This document shows positions 23,039 through 29,681 of a stretch of 38,750 bases of DNA, in pieces. The stretch's first letter is position 1; each line of letters opens with the position of its first letter. Both the position numbers and the translations under genes were made by a program. A model generated the notes under the pieces. The model did no database searches. It worked only from the letters and a program-made list of their open reading frames with translations, and was not told the origin of the DNA. This stretch comes from Cellulomonas biazotea (GTDB lineage: Bacteria; Actinomycetota; Actinomycetes; Actinomycetales; Cellulomonadaceae): the NCBI RefSeq assembly GCF_004306155.1, contig NZ_BIMR01000090.1:1-38750 (forward strand), read 5' to 3'.

Positions 23039-24174
23039 ACCGCGCCTCGTCTCCCCCGTCCGCACGTGTGTGGCCCGTTCGGCTTGCGGCGGCCGAAGGA
23101 GCGGCAAACGCCCGTTCCGGACGATGGGTGTCCGTCATCGTCATGCTCGCCGTCGCGTGGGTCAGCGCCGGAGTCGGCCTGGCGAACGCGCTAGAAGTCA
23201 GCGCGCTTGTTCACGCCGAACGGGACTGGATCGGGGCCGGCGCGCACACCGTCATCGTCGAGCCCGGAAACGCCGAGGGAGACGCCGCGATCGACGTCGC
23301 CGCGTGCGACCGCCTCGCCCAGATCGACGGCATCAACGCAGCGTTTGCCGTGAACCCGACCGTCGAGGCCGCCACCGCCGCCCACGCGCCCGGCACCCGC
23401 GCGACGCTCACCCGTGTGTCCCCCGGAGTGTTCGCCTTCTTCAGCCTTCCCGCACCGGCTGGCGGCGCAGTGCTGGCTACGGCCGACACGCTCGGACCGC
23501 TGGGCCTGCGCGACGGAGACACCACTGCTCTCGCCGTTACGACGTACGACGGAACCGCCACAACCGCCACCGGCACCGTTGCCGTGAGCGAAGTCGACTC
23601 CCCCGCGCTCGGTGACGACCTGAGCGGCACGTGGATGCTGCCCGACCTGCACACCGGGAACGCCGCTCAGTGCTACGTGACAGCCGACGCAGCTCACCAG
23701 GGCGCCGTGCAGGCCTACCTGTCCGAAGCGCTCGCCGCCCCCGACGGGACACCTGCCGTTGTCCGCGAGCGCCTGTCGGACAGCGGGTACGGACTGAACT
23801 TCGCCACCGCGTACACCGGTCGGCCGCTGGCGTGGGCGTGGGCGGCCGCGGCGGTGTTCCTCACCTCGTTGTGGGCAATCATCGCCTGGACGCGACGCAG
23901 CCGCGTGGCGGTGTACGCGACGTTCGGGGCTCACCGGCGTGCCCGCATGGTGTTGCAGGTCACTGAGTGGGCACTGCTGTCGTTGATCGCGGCTGCGTGG
24001 GGTTGGGGCATCGCAGTCACGTTCGCGCTCGGTCTCGACGCTGACGTCAGGACAACGCTGGTGCAGGTCACGGGGCATGTCATTGCGACGTGGTCGGGCG
24101 CAACGCTCGGCGTCCTGGTGGTCAGCCTGTTGCCGGTCGGGACGTTGCTCGATGCGTTGAAGGACCGGTCCTGA
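23035..24174 (+). CDS. FtsX/MacB-like ABC permease of the peptide operon
   Basis: 379 residues with the MacB topology. One N-terminal helix (VSVIVMLAVAWVSAGVGLA, about 32-50) precedes a large extracytoplasmic domain (about 55-260) with two cysteines (VAACDR, AQCYVT). Three C-terminal helices follow (AWAAAAVFLTSLWAIIAW, LLSLIAAAWGWGIAVTFAL, GATLGVLVVSLLPVGTLL). The coupling segment VAVYATFGAHRRARMVLQ between helices 2 and 3 is typical of FtsX-type permeases. ATG 23035 overlaps the ATPase stop. MacB-type machines do not carry substrates through the membrane but act on molecules outside it, which would suit immunity to, or release of, a Sec-exported peptide (inference). The gene end contains the palindrome AGGACCGGTCCT (24161-24172). 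Confidence 0.85.
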   Translation: MNRASSPPSARVWPVRLAAAEGAANARSGRWVSVIVMLAVAWVSAGVGLANALEVSALVHAERDWIGAGAHTVIVEPGNAEGDAAIDVAACDRLAQIDGINAAFAVNPTVEAATAAHAPGTRATLTRVSPGVFAFFSLPAPAGGAVLATADTLGPLGLRDGDTTALAVTTYDGTATTATGTVAVSEVDSPALGDDLSGTWMLPDLHTGNAAQCYVTADAAHQGAVQAYLSEALAAPDGTPAVVRERLSDSGYGLNFATAYTGRPLAWAWAAAAVFLTSLWAIIAWTRRSRVAVYATFGAHRRARMVLQVTEWALLSLIAAAWGWGIAVTFALGLDADVRTTLVQVTGHVIATWSGATLGVLVVSLLPVGTLLDALKDRS

Positions 24175-24596
24175 CCGGTACCCGCTCCGCCGGGGGCAGA
24201 CGCCCGCCGCTTCGGCGTCGGCTCGGGGCCTTTCGGCTCTGGTCGGGCGGGAGAGGGCGCGCTGAGCTGGTGAGAGCACTTCTGACAGGAGGCGCGGTCA
24301 TGGTGGTGACACGCAGCGGTCGGGCGGTTCTCGCGACTTCTGGTGGGCATCGTCCGCGACCGAGTGGCGGACGTAGATGCCGCATTCTTCGCTCGTGTGG
24401 TTGAAGCCGCACCACGCGATGACACCCAGAGCCATCTGGAGACCCGTCGAGCCACTGGCAACCATGTTTGGCTGAGCCAGCCATTCGCGCCCGAATCCAT
24501 CTCCCGTTTCACAACAATCGCTGACAAGAGTCACGACAATAGTGACTGCCGTCCGTGGTGGTGGGGCGGCGCCCAGCGACCTGACCGGGAGAACAC
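24175..24596. other. Gene-free stretch between the ABC operon and the protease remnant
   Basis: 422 bases. A minus-strand frame of 78 codons (24534-24298) contains MALGVIAWCGFNHTSEECG but lacks a convincing ribosome-binding site and I do not recognise it; it overlaps a plus-strand frame of similar quality. A weak CGCCG/CGGCG hairpin lies near 24210. Just upstream of the protease start is AGTCAC-gacaata-GTGACT (about 24529-24547), an inverted repeat that may be a regulator site in the most AT-rich part of the stretch. Confidence 0.35.
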
Positions 24597-25922
24597 ATGA
24601 CGTTGCTCACTCGACGATCGATCACCTACGCGACCGCTGCTGCAGTGTTGATCATCGCCCCCGCCCTACCGGCACACGCGGAAACCAACCCGTCAGAACG
24701 ACCCGCACACGTGGTCGAAGCGGAGCGCCGAGCTCCCCTGCCGCCTCTCGATGGCACCTTTCCCGAAGTTGTTCACCTGACGCTTCCGCCGGTGCCCGAC
24801 GGCATGCTGAGATCAGCCGAGGCTCTCGCCGAGGCCTTCGCGACCGACCCCCAGGTCGCCTCGGTGGGGATCGCAGAGGACCGGTCTGCGATCGAGATCT
24901 ACTGGCACGGCGAGCGCTCGTCGCGACTCGATGCGGCCATCGCGGCGACCGATCAGCCTGTTGCCGTCTTGGCGAGTCGCTACTCGCCTGCGGACCTCCG
25001 CTCGACCGCCGCGGCCCTGCTCGAAGGGTCGCGGGTGTGCCCGTTGCGCGCGCGGCCGTCGAGCCCGACGGGTCGGGCTTGAACGTCTCGCTATCGACGC
25101 CCGTGGGAAACGCGGCCCGTCGAGAGGCCGGCGCCTCAGAGTCGGCGCGCAAGACCCGAGTGACGGACGTCGCGGGCGTGCCAGTGACGTTCTCCGAGGC
25201 GCCCATTCAGGCTCTCGCGACAGAGCGACACGGCCCACATTGCTGGCGCTCGCATCCACCAGTTCAATATCGCAACAAGCCAGATCGTGAACAGGTGCAC
25301 GAGTGCTTTCGCGGTGATCAGACCGGAGACGGGCGTCAAGGGTCAACTCACCGCAGCACACTGTGGCGCGGTCGGGAGTACGTGGGTGGTCCACAATGGA
25401 GTGGCTGGCAGCAACTCGTACTACATGCTCGGTCAGATGACCCATCGCGACACCTGGTACGACGGTGCCGTGCTGGGCACGACGACCTCCTACCCGTACA
25501 TGTACACGGGGGCGTGGAACTCCGATACCTACACACCGATCAACGGGCTGGCATCGCCGGTGATCGGCACGGAGATCTGCTACTCCGGATCGTTCTCGGG
25601 CCTGCAATGCGGCAACATCGTCACCCATAGCGAGAGCCAGGTCGACTACGGCGTCCAGATTTCGTGGGCATTCACGACGGTGAACAGCGCGGGCCTCGCG
25701 ACCGTCGGGCAGGGCGACAGCGGCGGTCCTGGCTATGTGCTGACGAGTACCGGATCAGGGTACAAGCGCTATGCGGCCACGATCATCTCGGGGATTGCGA
25801 ATGGGACCGGGACCTGCATGGGCGACGTTTACCCGGGACGCCTCTGCAGTGCCATGGCATTCAGCACCTCTGTGTCGGGAGCCCTTGGCTCGACCGGCTG
25901 GGCGCTTCAGGTTCTGCCGTAG
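24597..25922 (+). pseudogene. S1-family (streptogrisin/alpha-lytic-like) serine protease with two frameshifts
   Basis: ATG 24597 has GGGAG upstream and a clean signal peptide (TYATAAAVLIIAPALPAHA). A pro-region follows in the same frame up to LLEGSR near 25035. Meaningful sequence then continues in the -1 frame (GVPVARAAVEPDGSGLNVSL, VTDVAGVPVTFSEAPIQALA) until about 25215. It returns to the first frame for HIAGARIHQFNIATSQI, then CTSAFAV and the catalytic domain: His in LTAAHCG, Asp in TWYDGAVLG, Ser in GQGDSGGPGYV. Read straight through, the original frame stops at TGA 25080-25082. Either the gene is dead with two indels or the sequence has two errors 180 bases apart. The triad and paired cysteines in the protease domain are intact, so decay would be recent. 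Secreted protease, unknown target. Confidence 0.78.
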
Positions 25923-25929
25923 CGTCACA

Positions 25930-25975
25930 ACTAGGTGTGGTCACCCCAGTCGGTCGAGGGGTGACCACACCTAGT
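25930..25975. terminator. 18-bp perfect inverted repeat, bidirectional terminator
   Basis: ACTAGGTGTGGTCACCCC (25930-25947) and GGGGTGACCACACCTAGT (25958-25975) pair without mismatch around the loop AGTCGGTCGA. It lies 7 bases after the protease stop and touches the stop codon of the convergent gene on the minus strand, as expected for a shared terminator. The length and perfection are unusual for this window. Confidence 0.85.
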
Positions 25976-26304
25976 CAGTCGATGGCGGCCACCACGCTGA
26001 CCAGTGACGACGCGATGCTCTCGGTAACACAATCGACTACACGCTCGACGTCACTCCTGGTCGCGTCGTCCGCTAGGCGAAAGGAGCCACCGGCCGATGG
26101 CGCCGACGCCGTCTGAATTGCCGCTTCCACAGCCTCATCCGCCGCGCAGTTTCGGGCGCTACTGGGATCAGTCGCGATCCGCACCGTCCACGGTCCTTGG
26201 GCCGGGATGTTGACCGCCCGGGATTGGCTACTGACGATGACCAGAGAGCTCGCGACGGCGACGCCTGCCACTCCGACGATCAGCCATCTGCGTCGCATTG
26301 CCAC
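25975..26304 (-). CDS. Small membrane-anchored or secreted hypothetical protein
   Basis: 109 residues. Basic N-terminus and one hydrophobic helix (WLIVGVAGVAVASSLVIVSS), then a small soluble domain with two cysteines (SARNCAADEA and VERVVDCVTESI) that could form a disulfide. The form GPWTVRIATDPSSARNCAA is not a motif I know. GTG at 26304 is favoured: GGAGG stands 7 bases upstream, whereas the in-frame ATG two codons later is 13 bases away. It ends within the perfect hairpin shared with the protease remnant. It has no operon partner; the second IS3 element lies about 150 bases upstream of it. Function unknown. Confidence 0.6.
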   Translation of the reverse strand: MAMRRRWLIVGVAGVAVASSLVIVSSQSRAVNIPAQGPWTVRIATDPSSARNCAADEAVEAAIQTASAPSAGGSFRLADDATRSDVERVVDCVTESIASSLVSVVAAID

Positions 26305-26520
26305 GTCAACACCTCCAGTGGTATTGCTCGGCGCCCTCAGTTTCAGTCACCCGACGGTTATGACACGACGCCGCGGCTCGTCCAAGCCATTATGCCCGCC
26401 CTTTGCGACGCCGGGCGCGATCAAGGCAACGACTGACCAGACCACCTAGTTGGTCTGCCCCTTGTTCGGTGGAGTCGGGTTCCTGGATTCTCGTGTCCAC
26501 CTGCCCCCTGGGGAGGGGCT

Positions 26521-26826
26521 GTGGGACGACGTGGGTATCCGCCGGAGTTCCGGCGCAAGGTGCTCGATCTGGTCGCGTCTGGTCGCAGGGTCGTCGACGT
26601 CGCACGTGACCTGGAGATCAGCGACCAGACGATCTACACCTGGCTGCGCCAGGAGCGCATCGACCGGGGTGTCGAGGCGGGGTTGACGAGCCCCGAACGG
26701 GCCGAGCTGTCTGCGGCCCGGCGACGGATCGCGCAGCTGGAGGCCGAGCTGGCGATTCACCGCCGCGCCAGTGAGCTGTTGGGGAAGGTGGTGCCCCCAA
26801 AAGGCGGTTCGAGGCCATCGCGGTGA
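26521..26826 (+). CDS. IS3-family transposase OrfA
   Basis: 101 residues. Helix-turn-helix (YPPEFRRKVLDLVASG, VVDVARDLEISDQTIYTWLR) followed by a coiled coil (ERAELSAARRRIAQLEAELA) for multimerisation. GTG start at 26521 with GGGGAGGGG directly upstream. Ends with the slip site CCCCCAAAAGG; a -1 shift there reads on as PPKRRFEAIAVM into OrfB, giving the OrfAB transposase expected for the family. Confidence 0.88.
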   Translation: MGRRGYPPEFRRKVLDLVASGRRVVDVARDLEISDQTIYTWLRQERIDRGVEAGLTSPERAELSAARRRIAQLEAELAIHRRASELLGKVVPPKGGSRPSR

Positions 26827-27668
26827 TGGCCGAGGAGGGGATGGCGGTGCAGGCCGCGACTCGGGTGCTGGAGGTCACCGTCTCGGGGTGTTACGCCTGG
26901 CGGCGGCGCGGGCCAACCGCACGGCAGGTGCGCCACGCTCTGCTGACTGAGACGATCCGTCAGGTCCGCGTCGCCTCGCGCGGGACCTACGGCTACCGGC
27001 GGGTGCATGCCGAACTGCGACTCGGGCACGGCCTGCTCGTCGCGCACGGCACCGTGGAGATGCTGATGGCCCGCGCCGGGCTGCGCGGGATCACCGGGCG
27101 GCCCAAGTGGCGTCGGGCGAGACCCGACCTGATCTCCTCCGACCTCGTCGACCGTCGCTTCGCTCGTGACGGCGTCGACCAGCTGTGGGTCACCGACATC
27201 ACCGAGCACCCGACCCGCGAAGGGAAGGTCTACTGCGCCGTCGTGCTCGACGTGTGCTCCAGGCGCGTGGTTGGCTGGTCGATCGACGCCTCACCGACCG
27301 CGGCGCTGGTCACCAACGCCCTGGGTATGGCCATCGACTCCCGGCGCCCGCCGGCCGGCACGATCATCCACTCCGACCACGGCGTCCAGTTCGGGTCCTG
27401 GGCGTTCACCACCCGCGCGAAGCAGTCCGGGCTCGTGCCCTCGATGGGCTCGATCGGCGATTTCTACGTCAACGCCGTCATCGAGTCATTCTGGTCACGC
27501 ATGCAGGTCGAACTGCTCGACCGGCACCGCTGGCGCACCCGTCTCGAGCTCGCGAATGCGATATTCGACTACCTCGAGATCTTCCACAACCGCCGCCGCC
27601 GACACTCCGCACTCGGCTGGCTCACGCCCGTAGAGTTCGAGAACCGATCAACCATCACCGTGGCCTGA
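26823..27668 (+). CDS. IS3-family transposase OrfB (DDE integrase core)
   Basis: 281 residues from GTG 26823, though normally made as the OrfAB fusion by -1 frameshifting. HTH_21-type start (SRGTYGYRRVHAEL), then the rve core with all three catalytic acids: Asp in LWVTDITEHP, Asp in IIHSDHGVQF, Glu in AVIESFWSRMQVELL. The 35-residue D-to-E spacing looks normal. The segment before the Glu reads DFYVNAVIESF, where most relatives have Asp-Asn-Ala; the Val change may weaken activity but does not touch the triad. No stop or frameshift inside. Confidence 0.9.
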   Translation: MMAEEGMAVQAATRVLEVTVSGCYAWRRRGPTARQVRHALLTETIRQVRVASRGTYGYRRVHAELRLGHGLLVAHGTVEMLMARAGLRGITGRPKWRRARPDLISSDLVDRRFARDGVDQLWVTDITEHPTREGKVYCAVVLDVCSRRVVGWSIDASPTAALVTNALGMAIDSRRPPAGTIIHSDHGVQFGSWAFTTRAKQSGLVPSMGSIGDFYVNAVIESFWSRMQVELLDRHRWRTRLELANAIFDYLEIFHNRRRRHSALGWLTPVEFENRSTITVA

Positions 27669-27733
27669 GAATCCAGCCACCCGGCTCCACGAAACCCGGG
27701 GCACACCAGAGCCTCCATGGAAGCCGGGGCGGT

Positions 27734-27999
27734 TCATGCTCCGTCGGGATGGGTATGCCAGTCCCCCACCCACACCGCACCCGTCTGATCCCACGCTTCG
27801 GCCGCGAGTTGCTGGGCGTGCTTCAGATCGCGTAGAAGAATCGCGCGCTGCGCGTAGCGAGCGGACCTGGCCCACCAGCGGTGACGATGTGTGTCTCGTT
27901 GAGGCGTGGCCTGTCGTGTCCGAGCAGGATGCCGCCCGTCTCGAGGTCTCCCCCGTGTGCCGCCTCATCGACGATCGCCGCGAGGACGCTTTGACTCAT
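27734..27999 (-). pseudogene. JAB/MPN (JAMM) isopeptidase-like remnant, frameshifted and truncated
   Basis: ATG 27999 begins SQSVLAAIVDEAAHGG with the JAMM Glu in LETGGILLGHDR, then VTAGGPGPLATRSARFF. There one or two bases are out of register: the frame ends at a TGA (27825-27823), but the other frame continues as RDLKHAQQLAAEAWDQTGAVWVGDWHTHPDG, here split by the line HTHP, the zinc-binding HxHP motif. A stop follows at 27736-27734, about three codons after HTHPDG. The distal Ser/Asp zinc ligand region is missing, so about half the domain is lost. Such prokaryotic JAB proteins remove ubiquitin-like tails or trim substrates in CBASS, Bil and related E1/E2/JAB systems. It lies 34 bases after an E1-like remnant. 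Confidence 0.7.
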
Positions 28000-28033
28000 T
28001 GAGACCCGCCACGATCCTGGGGCGGTACCGCGA

Positions 28034-28258
28034 TCAGGTGCAGGTGGGACAGTCACGGCGCGGTGGTGTGGGTGCGTGCCACGTGACGTGGGCCGAGCGT
28101 TCTGAGCCGAATGGCGCGGCGAGATCGATCCCGGCTCGAAGTGAGAGCACCGCGTGCGCGCCGGGCAGCCGGTGCTCGCCACAACCGGACGCTTCGAGCA
28201 TTGTCGAGATGGCGACCTTCGCGGCGAACTCGCCGACCATCCAAAGATCCGGCCTCAC
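28034..28258 (-). pseudogene. C-terminal remnant of an E1-like (ThiF-family) adenylyltransferase
   Basis: About 74 codons. DLWMVGEFAAKVAISTMLE, then PGAHAVLSLRAGIDLAAPFG and a terminal RRDCPTC. The helical GEFAAKVA segment and the Cys-x-x-Cys end resemble the last part of bacterial ThiF/E1-like proteins. The nucleotide-binding core and the first Cys pair are absent; the similarity starts abruptly near 28255, next to the P450 terminator, so the front of the gene was probably deleted. The TGA at 28036-28034 is followed by the JAB remnant, and E1-JAB neighbours are typical of bacterial ubiquitin-like conjugation operons. The assignment is by pattern and context only. Confidence 0.5.
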
Positions 28259-28271
28259 GGGCGCGCACTTC

Positions 28272-28309
28272 CCCGAGAGCCGTGTCGCCGAGTCGAGCGA
28301 CGCGGCTCT
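28272..28309 (-). terminator. Terminator hairpin downstream of the P450 gene
   Basis: CGAGAGCCG (28272-28280) pairs with CGGCTCTCG (28301-28309). Pairing continues inward through GTCGC/GCGAC to give a stem of about 15 bp with a CGAGTCGA loop. It starts 17 bases after the P450 stop. It shares the GTCGCCGAG/AGCGAC inner part with the terminator after tRNA-Arg. Confidence 0.75.
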
Positions 28310-28325
28310 CGTCGTCTCCCCGAAG

Positions 28326-29558
28326 TCAGCGCAGGAGCAGCGGCGCCACGCGGTAGCCGCCGAACGGCGCGAGCGACCGGACGCGCGGCCGCTGCGGGTC
28401 GGGCTCGACCGCGGTCGTGGCGCCGAGGACGGCGCGGACGAGCGCGCGCAGCTCGAGCGTCGCCAGCGGCCGTCCGGGGCAGACGTGCTTCCCGGTCCCC
28501 CACACGAGGTTGTCTGCCGCGTGCCCGAGCGGGTCCAGCTCGTCCGGGTCGCCGAAGACGGCGGGGTCGCGGTTCGCGGCGGTCCAGCTGAGGACGACCG
28601 TGTCGCCCGGCGCGATCCGCCGGTCGCGCACCGTCACGGGCTCGAGGGCGACGCGACGGTTGCTGACGAACGGGTCGTCGAGCCGCAGGACCTCGTCGAG
28701 CACCGCGTCCAGGTCACCGTCGGGCACACCCGCACGCACCCGCGCCTGCAGGTCGGGGTGGTCGGCCAGGTACGTGAGGACGACCCCGGCGCACAGTGCC
28801 ATCGAGCCGAGGTCGCCGCCCGTCCAGTTGCGCAGGATCGAGACGATCTCGGCGTCCGTCAGCGCGCGGCCGTCGACGGTCTCGCGCACGAGCTCCGTCG
28901 TGACGTCGGCGGGTGCCGCGGCGCCCGCGAGGCGACGCGCGTCGGTGAGGCCCCGGATGATCGCGTCGAACCGCCGGGCGACCTCCGCGGTGCGGGCACG
29001 GTCGCGCGAGCGGGCCGCCGCACGGTTGTCCGCGACCCACCGCAGCAGGTCGTCCTCCAGCTCCGCCGGCCAGCCCAGCCACGCGCTCTGGGCGCGCACC
29101 GCGAAGCGCGCGCCCAGCGCGACGGCGTCGACGGCACCCGGGACCGGGGTCTGCGACACCAGGTCGACCGCGACCCGCGTCACCTCCGGCGCCAGCGCAC
29201 GGATGCGGTCGGGCGTGAAGTAGCGGTCGACGACCGCGCGGAACGTCGTGTGCGTCGCACCGTCGAGGCCGTTGGGCACCTGCAGGTGCCGGGAGACCGC
29301 GTTGGAGAACGTGTCGTGGTCGCGGGCCGCTCGCACGACGTCGGCGTGGGTGAAGAGCGTCCACGCGCCGTCGGCGCCGCGCGCGACGGGGCAGCGCTCG
29401 CGCAGCTCGTCGTACGCCGCGCGCGCGTCGCGGCTGACCCGCGGGCCGCGCGGGTTCCAGTCCGCCACGAAAGCTCCGGCGCCCCGAGGGTCGGGCGGAG
29501 CTCCCGGCTCGTCGCGCGCGCGCTCGTCCCAGGGGAGGTGCTCGGTCACCCGACCCAT
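28326..29558 (-). CDS. Cytochrome P450
   Basis: 410 residues, soluble bacterial (class I) P450. The heme-ligand loop WGTGKHVCPGRPLA has C360 as thiolate ligand. The ExxR pair is in LDEVLRLDDPF, the I-helix oxygen-activation segment is NWTGGDLGSMALCAG, and WTAANRDPAVFGDPDELD precedes the heme loop. The I-helix lacks the usual Gly-x-Asp/Glu-Thr pair (it reads Gly-Gly-Asp-Leu-Gly-Ser), so proton delivery may differ. Substrate unknown; no ferredoxin or reductase gene is adjacent. ATG 29558 or GTG 29549 could start it, both with weak ribosome-binding sites. It follows an MFS exporter and an ArsR-type repressor on the same strand, but a tandem-repeat array separates it from them. Confidence 0.88.
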   Translation of the reverse strand: MGRVTEHLPWDERARDEPGAPPDPRGAGAFVADWNPRGPRVSRDARAAYDELRERCPVARGADGAWTLFTHADVVRAARDHDTFSNAVSRHLQVPNGLDGATHTTFRAVVDRYFTPDRIRALAPEVTRVAVDLVSQTPVPGAVDAVALGARFAVRAQSAWLGWPAELEDDLLRWVADNRAAARSRDRARTAEVARRFDAIIRGLTDARRLAGAAAPADVTTELVRETVDGRALTDAEIVSILRNWTGGDLGSMALCAGVVLTYLADHPDLQARVRAGVPDGDLDAVLDEVLRLDDPFVSNRRVALEPVTVRDRRIAPGDTVVLSWTAANRDPAVFGDPDELDPLGHAADNLVWGTGKHVCPGRPLATLELRALVRAVLGATTAVEPDPQRPRVRSLAPFGGYRVAPLLLR

Positions 29559-29560
29559 AG

Positions 29561-29655
29561 TGGCCGACTTCTGGCCGACTTCTGGCCGACTCCTGGCCGA
29601 CTCCTGGCCGACTCCTGGCCGACTCCTGGCCGACTCCTGGCCGACTCCTGGCCGA
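29561..29655. repeat. 11-bp tandem repeat array in front of the P450 gene
   Basis: Eight full units of TGGCCGACTYC (two with TTC at the P450 side, six with TCC) and a final TGGCCGA, without a single indel. The array ends 2 bases before the P450 start codon, so it occupies the whole promoter/leader region. Eleven bases is close to one DNA helical turn, so any bound protein would see the same face at each unit. Confidence 0.95.
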
Positions 29656-29681
29656 GGCGGCGCGGACCGCGAGGCGAGCCG

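Larger units (their letters stand above)
26451..27708 (+). mobile_element. IS3-family insertion sequence, apparently intact
   Basis: About 1.26 kb. Left end TGGTCTGCCCCTTGTTCGGT (26451 on) and the reverse complement of the right end, TGGTGTGCCCCGGGTTTCGT (27708 inward), are imperfect inverted repeats of about 40 bases. Both continue GTGGAGYCGGGT and end CTGGATTC. OrfA and OrfB overlap in frame -1 with an A-AAA-G slip site at 26799-26803. It differs in sequence and ends from the dead element at 18455-19713. The right end sits about 26 bases from the truncated end of the JAB pseudogene, so it may have caused that truncation. No matching target duplication was seen. Confidence 0.87.

Noticed and set aside
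24298-24534. Small minus-strand gene with MALGVIAWCGFNHTSEECG
   Set aside because: No ribosome-binding site, no recognised family, and an equally long frame overlaps on the other strand.
18455-27708. Composite transposon bounded by the two IS3-family elements
   Set aside because: The two elements have different terminal repeats and different proteins, and one is dead, so they cannot act together as ends.
18249-28265. Direct repeat of the tRNA-Arg 3' end (CGGGCGC near 28257-28263) as an attachment site
   Set aside because: Only about 7 bases match, which is expected by chance at this GC content, and no integrase gene is present.
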